From Vallitalea okinawensis (lineage in GTDB: Bacteria > Bacillota > Clostridia > Lachnospirales > PQDH01): a stretch of 64,000 nt of DNA. The notes beneath the pieces are model-generated. The model searched no databases and was not told the DNA's origin. It saw nothing but the letters and a program-made list of their open reading frames with translations. A program made the position numbers and the translations under genes. Positions 48,878 to 56,362 of this stretch are shown piece after piece. Each line of letters begins with the position of its first letter. The first letter of the stretch is position 1. Where the stretch lies: positions 124,001-188,000 of the forward strand of contig NZ_PQDH01000005.1 in the NCBI RefSeq assembly GCF_002964605.1. The letters are read 5' to 3'.

Positions 48878-49363
48878 TTACTTCTTACGATCTAAGAAAA
48901 AGGATTGGTTAGGAATCACTTTCTTCATAACCTTATCATAAGCTGATATGGTATTTTGTGATTTACGGAAATTAGAAATTTCCTTCCTTTCCTTAATTAA
49001 AGTAGCATCTAACAATTGCTTGTTTTTCATCTCTAAATTTTGAATCCGAACACTTAGCTCAGTTAGGTCCTTTATTAGCCCTTGCATTTCTCTGATCTCT
49101 TCTGAATATGTTTGCATATTAAGATGAAGTTCTTCCTTAACGTTATCGTAGAAAGCATTAAAGCCTTCATCATAATCATTAATCTTGTTAATGTAGGTTT
49201 CTTTACTTTGCATATAGCCTTCAAACTTTTCAATATTAAACTTTGAGGACTTTCCATCATTTAATAGGATGTTTTGATCTAAAGTTAAGTCATAAACTTT
49301 TTCATAAAAAAGTTTCTTATTCTTTAGAGCATCCAGTAGAATATTCACTTGCTGATTTTTCAT
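48878..49363 (-). CDS. Predicted flagellar chaperone-like coiled-coil protein
   Basis: The 161-residue protein has no membrane segment or signal. It is rich in Lys, Glu and Leu with long predicted helices (about 70-125, EEIREMQGLIKDLTELSVR), as in FliT/FlgN-type export chaperones. I do not recognise it by sequence. It lies 11 bases after fliS and shares its operon, which is where Firmicutes often encode FliT. AGAGGTG precedes the ATG. The FliT-like role is inferred from place and shape. Confidence 0.65.
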   Translation of the reverse strand: MKNQQVNILLDALKNKKLFYEKVYDLTLDQNILLNDGKSSKFNIEKFEGYMQSKETYINKINDYDEGFNAFYDNVKEELHLNMQTYSEEIREMQGLIKDLTELSVRIQNLEMKNKQLLDATLIKERKEISNFRKSQNTISAYDKVMKKVIPNQSFFLDRKK

Positions 49364-49374
49364 CCTATCACCTC

Positions 49375-49755
49375 TTAAACCTTACCTACTTTTGCGATTT
49401 TCATAGCTTCTTTCCATGTATCTCTTAACTCACGGATATGCTCATTAACTTCTTCTATGATTTCTTTATCCTTTTTAAAGTTAGCTTCCGTAAGCCTCCT
49501 TAGCAGATAATCATAAATTTGGTCAAGTTGTTCAGCAATTGGATAATCTTTATTCAATGTTACTCTTAACTCAGATATTATATCCTCAACTCGGATAATT
49601 AAATTATGGGTCCTTTGAATATCTTTTTGCTCAATTGCGACAATAGCTTGATTTGAAAATTTGATAGCTCCTTCATATAGCATTAATGTTAGCTCTTCGG
49701 GGGATGCTGTCAGCACTGAGTTATTTTTATATGCACTATAAGGATTATTGACCAT
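49375..49755 (-). CDS. fliS: Flagellin export chaperone FliS
   Basis: The 126-residue protein starts NNPYSAYKNNSVLTASPEEL and has the conserved TLMLYEGAIKFSNQAI helix that holds the C-terminal end of flagellin. It prevents early flagellin assembly in the cytoplasm. AGGAGG lies 12 bases before the ATG. It lies five bases after fliD. In B. subtilis FliW and FliS both bind Hag, so it may also affect CsrA control. Confidence 0.96.
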   Translation of the reverse strand: MVNNPYSAYKNNSVLTASPEELTLMLYEGAIKFSNQAIVAIEQKDIQRTHNLIIRVEDIISELRVTLNKDYPIAEQLDQIYDYLLRRLTEANFKKDKEIIEEVNEHIRELRDTWKEAMKIAKVGKV

Positions 49756-49760
49756 ACTTC

Positions 49761-51248
49761 TTATGAACCTCCTAACATGGATGTAAGCGATGCACTCTGT
49801 TGATTTAATTGCATAATTGCTTGCTCCATTGCTGTAAATTGACTGTAATAGCGATCTTCAATCATGATCAAGTAATCTTCCATATCTTCCATCTCATCTT
49901 CTATATCTTCAATATCACTATCCATTTGTTTATCATTATAAATAGTAAAAGCACTACTAAGGTCTGTTGAAGCCATGCGATCTGTAAGATCATTGTAAAT
50001 GTCTTCGGCTATTTGACTAAATAACTTCGCCACTTCTTCAGGATCACTTTCAATTGCTTCCTTTAAATCGTTTTCTAGCGCTCCATAAAGCGGGTCATCT
50101 TCATCCCCATTAATATGAAGTAATCCTCTTTCAGTATAGTCACCAGTAACAATCCCCAACATACTCAAAGATTCAAAAGTAGAGCCTGCTGAAGCATTTT
50201 CATTCGTTAAATCTTCACGCATACTTGTTGTTAACGACATCAGAGTACTATCACGTCTTAAAAGAGAGTCTTTAATCGTATCTTCCCATATCTCAATCTG
50301 ATCATCAGTCATGCTTTCTTTTTCTTCATCGGTTAAAGGTTCATAACCATCGGCATCGTCAGCATAGACCTTTTCATTTATATACGTTATTAATTCATTA
50401 TAGCTTTCAATAAAACTTTTTATTTCATTATAAATAGCGTCAACATCTTGTTCAATAACCACATTTGTTGTACCAGTTCCAGTGAAAGAAATCTCCATGC
50501 CATTAATACTGACATTATTATCACTTGTTTCGAATGTCTCCCCTTGGTAAGTAAATTGTAAGTTATCCCCTGTCGTCCCTGTCGCAGTATTAACTAGACC
50601 AAAGCCAAAAGCTTGTAATAATTGATCTCCATCTGCATCACTTGTATTTATTTGAATCGTTTGGTCTGCACCTGTATCTTCAGTAGCAAAGAATAAAGTA
50701 TCGAATTCATCATCAAAACTCACATTTATTCCAGAAACGGTATTCAATTTCTCCACCACTTCTGCCATCGTATCATCTTTATTAATCGTTACCTCAGTCT
50801 CAGTAGTACCACCGTCAGTACTCACCTTTAATGTAATATCATCAGAACTCGCAAATGCTCCTGCGCTTAATGTACTCATAGTAGTGCTATTGTCAGCTGT
50901 ACTTGTTAGTTTACCTGTTAAATAAGACCCTTTAGCTAATTGTGTCACATTAAATCCATGAACACCTTTAATGGCTGTTGCACCTGCTGTAACCTGCATA
51001 ATACCTGTATCACTAACCGTAGCATTATTTTTCATGTATGTACTTTGTTGCTTCATTTTATACAAGTCATTTGTGTAGAATTCATAAATCTTAGCATTAG
51101 CTTCTTCCCAAGCTTCTTTTTGCCATTCCAACATTTGAAGATCTTTTTCCAAATTATCCATTTTTGTTTCTTCAGCTTTCATTAACTCTGTCACCATGGA
51201 TTCGGTATCAATCCCTGATGCCATACCTGAAAAACGTATAGTTGACAT
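49761..51248 (-). CDS. fliD: Flagellar cap protein FliD
   Basis: The 495-residue filament cap begins STIRFSGMASGIDTESMVTELM and has N- and C-terminal coiled coils, the latter near 425-480 (EDIEDEMEDMEDYL). The middle region is Thr/Asp-rich and probably variable. It lies at the filament tip to guide flagellin folding. ATG follows GAGGTG. It follows flaG after four bases. Confidence 0.96.
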   Translation of the reverse strand: MSTIRFSGMASGIDTESMVTELMKAEETKMDNLEKDLQMLEWQKEAWEEANAKIYEFYTNDLYKMKQQSTYMKNNATVSDTGIMQVTAGATAIKGVHGFNVTQLAKGSYLTGKLTSTADNSTTMSTLSAGAFASSDDITLKVSTDGGTTETEVTINKDDTMAEVVEKLNTVSGINVSFDDEFDTLFFATEDTGADQTIQINTSDADGDQLLQAFGFGLVNTATGTTGDNLQFTYQGETFETSDNNVSINGMEISFTGTGTTNVVIEQDVDAIYNEIKSFIESYNELITYINEKVYADDADGYEPLTDEEKESMTDDQIEIWEDTIKDSLLRRDSTLMSLTTSMREDLTNENASAGSTFESLSMLGIVTGDYTERGLLHINGDEDDPLYGALENDLKEAIESDPEEVAKLFSQIAEDIYNDLTDRMASTDLSSAFTIYNDKQMDSDIEDIEDEMEDMEDYLIMIEDRYYSQFTAMEQAIMQLNQQSASLTSMLGGS

Positions 51249-51252
51249 TCCA

Positions 51253-51639
51253 TCACCTCATTTCATCGACAATAAGACCAGAAAGTTCAATCATTCTTGC
51301 AAAAATATCTAAAAGCTTTTCTGGCGGATATTCCTTGATCACTTCATCAGTATCCTTATCAATTATTTTAATATTAATTTTCTTTGTTTCTTCATGAATA
51401 GATAAGCGCATTTCTTTATTACTACCAACTAATTTTTTGTTAGCTTCTTCGATAGCTCTCACCACAGTTCTTTCTTCAACAGCTGGTATCAAACCATCCT
51501 GAGTTGTTCCTTCTTTGTTCTGCTTAACTAGATATTGACTTGTAGTTACATTATTTAAGGTTGATTTTCTTTCGATATTTGTGTTTGCCTGTGCAGTATT
51601 TTTTGACGAACTAATATTTACCCCATTATTAATTTCCAT
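51253..51639 (-). CDS. flaG: FlaG family protein
   Basis: The 128-residue protein has the FlaG domain in its C-terminal half (RLSIHEETKKINIKIIDKDT, VIKEYPPEKLLDIFARMIEL). It affects filament length in some species. The ATG has only a weak GGCGGG site; a strong AAGGAGG lies 30 bases upstream. Thus structure in the leader or a missed start may matter. It heads the flaG-fliD-fliS operon. Confidence 0.92.
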   Translation of the reverse strand: MEINNGVNISSSKNTAQANTNIERKSTLNNVTTSQYLVKQNKEGTTQDGLIPAVEERTVVRAIEEANKKLVGSNKEMRLSIHEETKKINIKIIDKDTDEVIKEYPPEKLLDIFARMIELSGLIVDEMR

Positions 51640-51699
51640 AGTCTATCCCGCCGGCTAATAGTCAACGGACCTCCTTCCATTGTGTATCCCTTATCTATT

Positions 51700-51727
51700 T
51701 TATCGGTTTACGTCTAGCGTTACTTTA
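51700..51727 (-). promoter_or_regulatory. Candidate sigma-28 (SigD) promoter of flaG-fliD-fliS
   Basis: TAAA (51724-51727), a 16-base spacer and ACCGATAA (51700-51707) on the minus strand, six of eight matches to GCCGATAT. Confidence 0.7.
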
Positions 51728-51773
51728 GAACTATATGATATCTCTTTATTTCCTTATAAAAATTAGACGCATT

Positions 51774-51800
51774 AAAAAGAGGATAGCAATGCTATCCTCT
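51774..51800 (-). terminator. Terminator after the first flagellin gene
   Basis: AGAGGATAGC/GCTATCCTCT stem, short loop, then TTTTT on the minus strand, about 25 bases past the stop. Confidence 0.9.
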
Positions 51801-51823
51801 CAAACACATCATATACTATATAA

Positions 51824-53356
51824 TTATCTTAATAAAGATAATACACCTTGCGGATTTTGATTAGCTTGAGCTAACATGGACTGAGCAGCTTGTTGTAAAA
51901 TATTAGTTTTAGTTAACTCAACCATTTCTTCAGCCATATCAACGTCACGAATACGTGATTCAGCAGATTGTAAGTTCTCTGCAGATGTATCTAGGTTATT
52001 AATAGTATGATCTAATCTGTTTTGAAGAGCACCTAATTTTGAACGTTCTTCTGAAACAGTATCAATAGCATCATTTATAGTCGTGATAGCAGCATCAGCA
52101 GCAGTTCTTGAAGAAACATCTATACCACTAGCAACTACAGCGTCAGTAACTGTTCCATCAGATGCAATAGAAGCAGCAGATGATGTTGCTACACCCACAG
52201 TAATTGTTGCAGCTAAGTTCTCATCAAAAGCTCCATCTGTTGTTAACGTAAAGCCAGCAAAGTCCCCAGTACCAGAAATACTAGTTTCAGTACCTGCTAA
52301 ACCTGTTATAACAGAATCCGTACTTGCTCCATCTGATAGTGTTACAGTATATGATGTGTCAGTACCTGCAGTTTCAGTACCTGCACCAGTGATACTATCA
52401 GGGTCTGAAGTAATTGAAACGGAGCTACTTGCTCCAGTTGAAGAACTTGTGAATGTAAATCCAGCACCATCAGCACCAGTAACAGTTGCTCCAGTAAGCT
52501 GACCATCAACAAATGTTTCAAATGCTGTCCAGTCAGCAAAAGCGCCACCACCAGAATAATCAGCATCGAAAGTGATTGTTTGAGTTGCTCCACCATCTAC
52601 AGAAATCTCAATAGTTTTATTAGTAGTTGAACAGTCACCTAAAGCAGTGTTTAAAGCGGCGATATTCGCATACGTTGTGGCACCTACTACATCACCAGCA
52701 GTTGCTGCAACTGCTACAGTACTAACAGTAACTGTATTACCATCCGTTACAGCTGCCGCACTTCCTGATACAGTAGCATCTGTTACATCTGTAGCACCTG
52801 ATACAGTACCAGTAGTGCTGTCACTAGCAACTCCTAAAGATTCTGCATCCATTGCTGAAATACCAAAAGTTAATTGCTGTCCTTCATTCGCTCCTATATG
52901 AAATGTAACATCGCTTCCATTAGTAGTTGTAGAATCAAGTCCACCATTTAATAGATTTTGAGTATTGAATTCAGTTGTATTCGAAATCCTTGTGATTTCT
53001 GTTGCTAATTGATCAACTTCCGCTTGGATTTTATCTCTATCTGTTTGAACTAATGTATCACTTGATGATTGTACTGCTAATTCTCTCATTCTTTGAAGAA
53101 TGGATTGTGTTTCATTTAAAGCACCTTCAGCAGTTTGTACCATAGAAATACCATCCTGCGCATTTCTAGAAGCTTGCTCTAAACCTCTGATTTGTCCTCT
53201 CATTTTCTCTGAGATAGCTAAACCAGCTGCGTCATCACCAGCTCTGTTAATTCTTAAGCCAGATGATAATTTTTCCATTGATTTTGATTGTGCACCAGTA
53301 GTTCTTCCTAATGCATTAGTTGTGTTAATTGCTAACATATTATGATTGATTACCAT
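51824..53356 (-). CDS. hag: Flagellin (long copy)
   Basis: The 510-residue protein has the conserved D0/D1 ends (MVINHNMLAINTTNALGR; SGLRINRAGDDAAGLAISEK; C-terminus SMLAQANQNPQGVLSLLR). Residues about 165-425 form a Thr/Ser/Ala/Gly-rich variable domain that makes the outer filament surface. The N- and C-terminal ends are nearly identical to the second flagellin. The start has AAGGAGG. I see no clear sigma-28 promoter; the leader has a GGA hairpin and lies behind the csrA2 terminator. Confidence 0.97.
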   Translation of the reverse strand: MVINHNMLAINTTNALGRTTGAQSKSMEKLSSGLRINRAGDDAAGLAISEKMRGQIRGLEQASRNAQDGISMVQTAEGALNETQSILQRMRELAVQSSSDTLVQTDRDKIQAEVDQLATEITRISNTTEFNTQNLLNGGLDSTTTNGSDVTFHIGANEGQQLTFGISAMDAESLGVASDSTTGTVSGATDVTDATVSGSAAAVTDGNTVTVSTVAVAATAGDVVGATTYANIAALNTALGDCSTTNKTIEISVDGGATQTITFDADYSGGGAFADWTAFETFVDGQLTGATVTGADGAGFTFTSSSTGASSSVSITSDPDSITGAGTETAGTDTSYTVTLSDGASTDSVITGLAGTETSISGTGDFAGFTLTTDGAFDENLAATITVGVATSSAASIASDGTVTDAVVASGIDVSSRTAADAAITTINDAIDTVSEERSKLGALQNRLDHTINNLDTSAENLQSAESRIRDVDMAEEMVELTKTNILQQAAQSMLAQANQNPQGVLSLLR

Positions 53357-53385
53357 AATAAAACCTCCTTGTAATTTTAATATTG

Positions 53386-53407
53386 TTGTGAACTTCCATT
53401 TTCACAA
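53386..53407 (-). promoter_or_regulatory. GGA-loop hairpin in the long-flagellin leader
   Basis: TTGTGAA/TTCACAA (7 bp) with loop AATGGAAG lies 26 bases ahead of the GGA of the ribosome-binding site. B. subtilis CsrA represses hag through two such sites, one being the RBS. Confidence 0.6.
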
Positions 53408-53476
53408 TGCATATATGTTAAGAACTCCATTCCCGGGTTTTTGGAGATCCTACATAACTCATTAGAACTTTATAAT

Positions 53477-53546
53477 AAAAAAAGAATGAGTAAGTAAAAC
53501 TGACCCCTTAACTGCATCCTGCAGCAACAGTTTTACTCACTCATCC
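53477..53546 (-). terminator. GGA-tipped terminator between csrA2 and the long flagellin
   Basis: A stem of about 18 bp (GGATGAGT...AAAACTG with CAGTTTT...ACTCATTC) is followed by TTTTTTT. Its tip is CTGCAGGATGCAG (53512-53524). A second GGA lies at its base in CAAGGATGAG; the two GGA cores are 24 bases apart. The layout is the same as 53811-53891. Confidence 0.85.
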
Positions 53547-53566
53547 TTGAGCTAGTGTTATGTAAT

Positions 53567-53740
53567 TTACTTCATTGTTTTTATTTGCTTCGCTTCATAA
53601 ATTTCCCCACGCGTAATAGCTACCTCTCTAGGAGCATCTATAGCAAGTCGTAAATCACCTTCCTTGCTTTTTACAACTTCTACACGAACACTGTCACCAA
53701 TCATGACATACTCTCCTGGTTTTCTTCCTAAAACTAACAT
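53567..53740 (-). CDS. csrA: Second, short CsrA protein
   Basis: A 57-residue protein starting MLVLGRKPGEYVMIGDSVRV and ending KTMK. The CsrA core is intact (L4, R6, and R44 in AITRGEIY), so RNA binding is plausible. It lacks the C-terminal extension of the csrA copy next to fliW. An AAGGAGG site precedes the ATG. It lies alone between the two flagellin genes, flanked by GGA-tipped terminators. Whether it binds FliW is unclear. Confidence 0.93.
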   Translation of the reverse strand: MLVLGRKPGEYVMIGDSVRVEVVKSKEGDLRLAIDAPREVAITRGEIYEAKQIKTMK

Positions 53741-53810
53741 GGTACTCCTCCTTGAATCACCTTACTATTACATTTAAGCGATCTAAATTATTTTCCTACC
53801 TAAAAAACAA

Positions 53811-53891
53811 AAAAATCAAGGTATAACAAATCTTCTTATAAATCACCTGCATCCTGCAGTAATTATAAGATTTTTGTCATCCTTGATTTTT
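53811..53891 (-). terminator. GGA-tipped terminator/attenuator upstream of csrA2
   Basis: An 11-bp outer stem (AAAAATCAAGG/CCTTGATTTTT), an inner CTTATAA/TTATAAG stem and the same tip CTGCAGGATGCAG (53847-53859) are followed by TTTTTTTGTTTTTT. A base GGA lies in CAAGGATGAC, 25 bases from the tip GGA. Either csrA2 has an attenuator leader or this is a short RNA. Confidence 0.8.
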
Positions 53892-53926
53892 AATTATTCA
53901 TTACTATTAAATTGCTTCTATAATAT

Positions 53927-53953
53927 ATTTCGTCTTTTTTATTTGAGACTTTA
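53927..53953 (-). promoter_or_regulatory. Weak candidate sigma-28 promoter before the csrA2 leader
   Basis: TAAA (53950-53953), a 15-base spacer and GACGAAAT (53927-53934), six of eight matches. It would transcribe the GGA hairpin and csrA2. Confidence 0.45.
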
Positions 53954-53982
53954 GTCTTTTTTAAGATTTTTATATAATTATT

Positions 53983-54011
53983 AAAAAAAGCCGAGTCTGA
54001 TTACTCGGCTT
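53983..54011 (-). terminator. Terminator after the second flagellin gene
   Basis: AAGCCGAGT/ACTCGGCTT stem (54003-54011 with 53988-53996) followed by TTTTTTT on the minus strand. Confidence 0.93.
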
Positions 54012-54021
54012 ATATTTATAG

Positions 54022-55458
54022 TTATCTTAATAAAGATAATACACCTTGTGGAGCTTGGTTAGCTTGTGCTAACATTGATTGAGCTGCTTGTTGTAAAATA
54101 TTGTTCTTAGTTAATTGAACCATTTCTTTAGCCATATCAACGTCACGAACACGAGATTCAGCAGATTGTAAGTTCTCAGCTGAAGTATCAAGGTTATTGA
54201 TAGTATGCTCTAATCTGTTTTGAACAGCACCTAAGTTGGCTCTTTGTGAAGAAACTGTTGTAATAGCATCATTAATAGTTTCAATAGCACTATTTGCTGC
54301 TGTTTGAGAGGATATATCGATACCACCTTCTCCAGTCACTTTCAGAGTATCACCAGCAGCGAATGTACCAGCAGAGTCAAACATCAACTTATCTCCAGCA
54401 ACATTTGTCCACTCACCACCATTATTTGTAACGAGAGCGTTATTATTATCAGAAACAGCAACTAATTCTCCATTTGAATCAATTAAACCAAATCCTGCAC
54501 CTACTAAAGCATGTGTAGTATCTACTACGGTATACTCGCCTGAGCTTAAAGATTGGCCAGCTTGGAAATCAACTGTGTTAGTTCCTGTTACTACAGTACC
54601 AGCTGCATCAGAAGTTACTGTACCTGATACAACTTTATCAGTGAATACGAATCCAGTTACAGCACCACCACCACCACTGTTATCAACATCACCAGTAATA
54701 GTTGCAGTGGCTAAGCTAGCTTCATCTGTTGCAGCACCTAATGCGTAATAATTTTGTCCATCATTACTAACAGCTTCTACTTGTCCAGTTTCTTGATTTT
54801 TAAGAACATAATTAACTGTATATGCTGAAGGGTCAGTACCATCATTTACATCAACAGACGCATCTAATTTTACAACATCAAAAGTAGCATCTCCAGTTAT
54901 ACCATTATCAGCGGCTCCAGTGGTTTCACCATACTTAACCCCTTCATTAGCAGCTACACCTAATGTTTCTGAATCCATTTTGTTAATTGTTAATTCCATT
55001 TGTTGACCTTTATTTGCACCGATTTGGAATGTACCTTTGAAAGTACCATCTAATAAGCTTTGAGTATTGAATTCTGAAGTATCAGCAATTCTTGTAATTT
55101 CTGTAGCTAATTGGTCAACTTCTGCTTGAATCGCATCTCTATCAGCTTGTACATTAGTATCATTAGATGATTGAACTGCTAATTCTCTCATTCTTTGAAG
55201 AATAGATTGAGTTTCTTGTAATGCACCTTCTGCAGTTTGAACAAGTGAAATACTATCTTGAGCATTTCTAGAAGCTTGCTCTAAACCTCTGATTTGTCCT
55301 CTCATTTTTTCTGAGATTGCTAAACCAGCTGCATCATCACCAGCACGATTAATTCTTAAACCAGATGATAACTTCTCCATTGATTTTGCTTGTGTACCAG
55401 AAGTACGACTTAAAGCATTAGTTGTGTTAATAGCTAACATATTATGATTAATTACCAT
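54022..55458 (-). CDS. hag: Flagellin (shorter copy)
   Basis: The 478-residue flagellin shares the conserved ends with the long copy (MVINHNMLAINTTNALSR; SMLAQANQAPQGVLSLLR) and has a different, acidic central domain (about 165-390). It has its own sigma-28 promoter and terminator, a GGA hairpin in its leader, and an AAGGAGGAG site. It follows fliW-csrA, the arrangement known from B. subtilis, so it is probably the main flagellin. Which copy dominates is unknown. Confidence 0.97.
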   Translation of the reverse strand: MVINHNMLAINTTNALSRTSGTQAKSMEKLSSGLRINRAGDDAAGLAISEKMRGQIRGLEQASRNAQDSISLVQTAEGALQETQSILQRMRELAVQSSNDTNVQADRDAIQAEVDQLATEITRIADTSEFNTQSLLDGTFKGTFQIGANKGQQMELTINKMDSETLGVAANEGVKYGETTGAADNGITGDATFDVVKLDASVDVNDGTDPSAYTVNYVLKNQETGQVEAVSNDGQNYYALGAATDEASLATATITGDVDNSGGGGAVTGFVFTDKVVSGTVTSDAAGTVVTGTNTVDFQAGQSLSSGEYTVVDTTHALVGAGFGLIDSNGELVAVSDNNNALVTNNGGEWTNVAGDKLMFDSAGTFAAGDTLKVTGEGGIDISSQTAANSAIETINDAITTVSSQRANLGAVQNRLEHTINNLDTSAENLQSAESRVRDVDMAKEMVQLTKNNILQQAAQSMLAQANQAPQGVLSLLR

Positions 55459-55483
55459 AAAAAAACTCCTCCTTGATATTACG

Positions 55484-55503
55484 TCTCCGCATCCTTGCAG
55501 AGA
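55484..55503 (-). promoter_or_regulatory. GGA-loop hairpin in the shorter-flagellin leader (CsrA site)
   Basis: TCTCTGCA/TGCGGAGA (8 bp, one G-U pair) with tetraloop AGGA lies 19 bases ahead of the GGA of the ribosome-binding site. This matches the dual-site layout of CsrA control of hag in B. subtilis. Confidence 0.75.
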
Positions 55504-55559
55504 ACAAAATTAATTTTTTAGTTTCTTGGTGGTGGCCTACCACTATCTTTACATTATAT

Positions 55560-55587
55560 ATATCGTATATTATTTTGTAGACCTTTA
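55560..55587 (-). promoter_or_regulatory. Sigma-28 promoter of the shorter flagellin
   Basis: TAAA (55584-55587), a 16-base spacer and TACGATAT (55560-55567) on the minus strand, just past the csrA stop. Confidence 0.8.
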
Positions 55588-55594
55588 GTATAAT

Positions 55595-55831
55595 TTATAT
55601 TTTTTTTAGTTTATTTTTTAACTCTACCAATTTCTCTTCAGTTAATGGAACTTTTGCTGCCATAGTATTTTCCTGTTGAATTTGAAGGTATATTTCTTTC
55701 CTATGAATTGAAATATGTTTAGGTGCCCTTATGCCTAGCTTTACTTGATCACCGCTTATGTCTAAAACTACTATTTCAATATTGCTATCAATAATAATTG
55801 ATTCATCTTTTTTACGGCTTAGAGCTAGCAT
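55595..55831 (-). CDS. csrA: CsrA RNA-binding regulator (FliW-linked)
   Basis: The 78-residue protein starts [20 protein letters not shown], with R44 in SIHRKEIY and a Lys-rich C-terminal extension of about 20 residues as in flagellar CsrA. It represses flagellin translation and is countered by FliW. It overlaps fliW by seven bases (coupled translation) and lies directly upstream of the shorter flagellin gene. The start is the ATG at 55831, behind GGAGGAGG. Confidence 0.97.
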   Translation of the reverse strand: MLALSRKKDESIIIDSNIEIVVLDISGDQVKLGIRAPKHISIHRKEIYLQIQQENTMAAKVPLTEEKLVELKNKLKKI

Positions 55832-56289
55832 ATTTCCTCCTCCTCTGTACTCAAGCATGCTAGAAGTTCATTAAAAACAGGATGCTTAATTTGATAGTTA
55901 TCATTCCTTAATGCTACTTGAATTCCTTTTTTAGCCTCAATATTAATTATAATCGGTGCTTTTAAGTTTGCTGTAATCTTTTCTATATTATCAGGAATTA
56001 CTACGACTACATAGATGGCTAAATTATTTTCTTTAATCTGTCCCAAGTTCTCGATCAGTGTATCATCGACTTCAAAACTGTAATCTTTAATCAAGTCGTA
56101 CGGATTGATAATTGTTAAGGAAATATCACCATCACTTACGCATTGCAAAAAAGCAAATGGATAATCTTTTTTATCATTTATAAGCGCGAACTTATTTAGT
56201 TTTTCAAAACCAGGAATACCATCTTCAAATGTAAGTATTTGATCATCTTCTATTTCAATAGTACCAAAATTTCTAGTCTTTATTTCCAT
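55825..56289 (-). CDS. fliW: Flagellar assembly factor FliW
   Basis: The 154-residue protein starts [20 protein letters not shown] with [11 protein letters not shown] and [14 protein letters not shown] motifs. It binds CsrA and flagellin to couple filament synthesis and translation. I place the start at ATG 56289, behind AGGAGG. It follows flgL after about 75 bases and overlaps csrA. Confidence 0.97.
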   Translation of the reverse strand: MEIKTRNFGTIEIEDDQILTFEDGIPGFEKLNKFALINDKKDYPFAFLQCVSDGDISLTIINPYDLIKDYSFEVDDTLIENLGQIKENNLAIYVVVVIPDNIEKITANLKAPIIINIEAKKGIQVALRNDNYQIKHPVFNELLACLSTEEEEIC

Positions 56290-56362
56290 ACTTTTTCCTC
56301 CTAAAACATGAGCCTGCATATAGCAGGCTTCTTATCTTTTAGTTTAACACATTTTATTTCAT

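Noticed and set aside
52083-52502. 139-codon plus-strand ORF inside the long flagellin gene
   Set aside because: It lies antisense to the Thr/Ala/Val-rich variable domain, where biased codons remove stop codons from the other strand.
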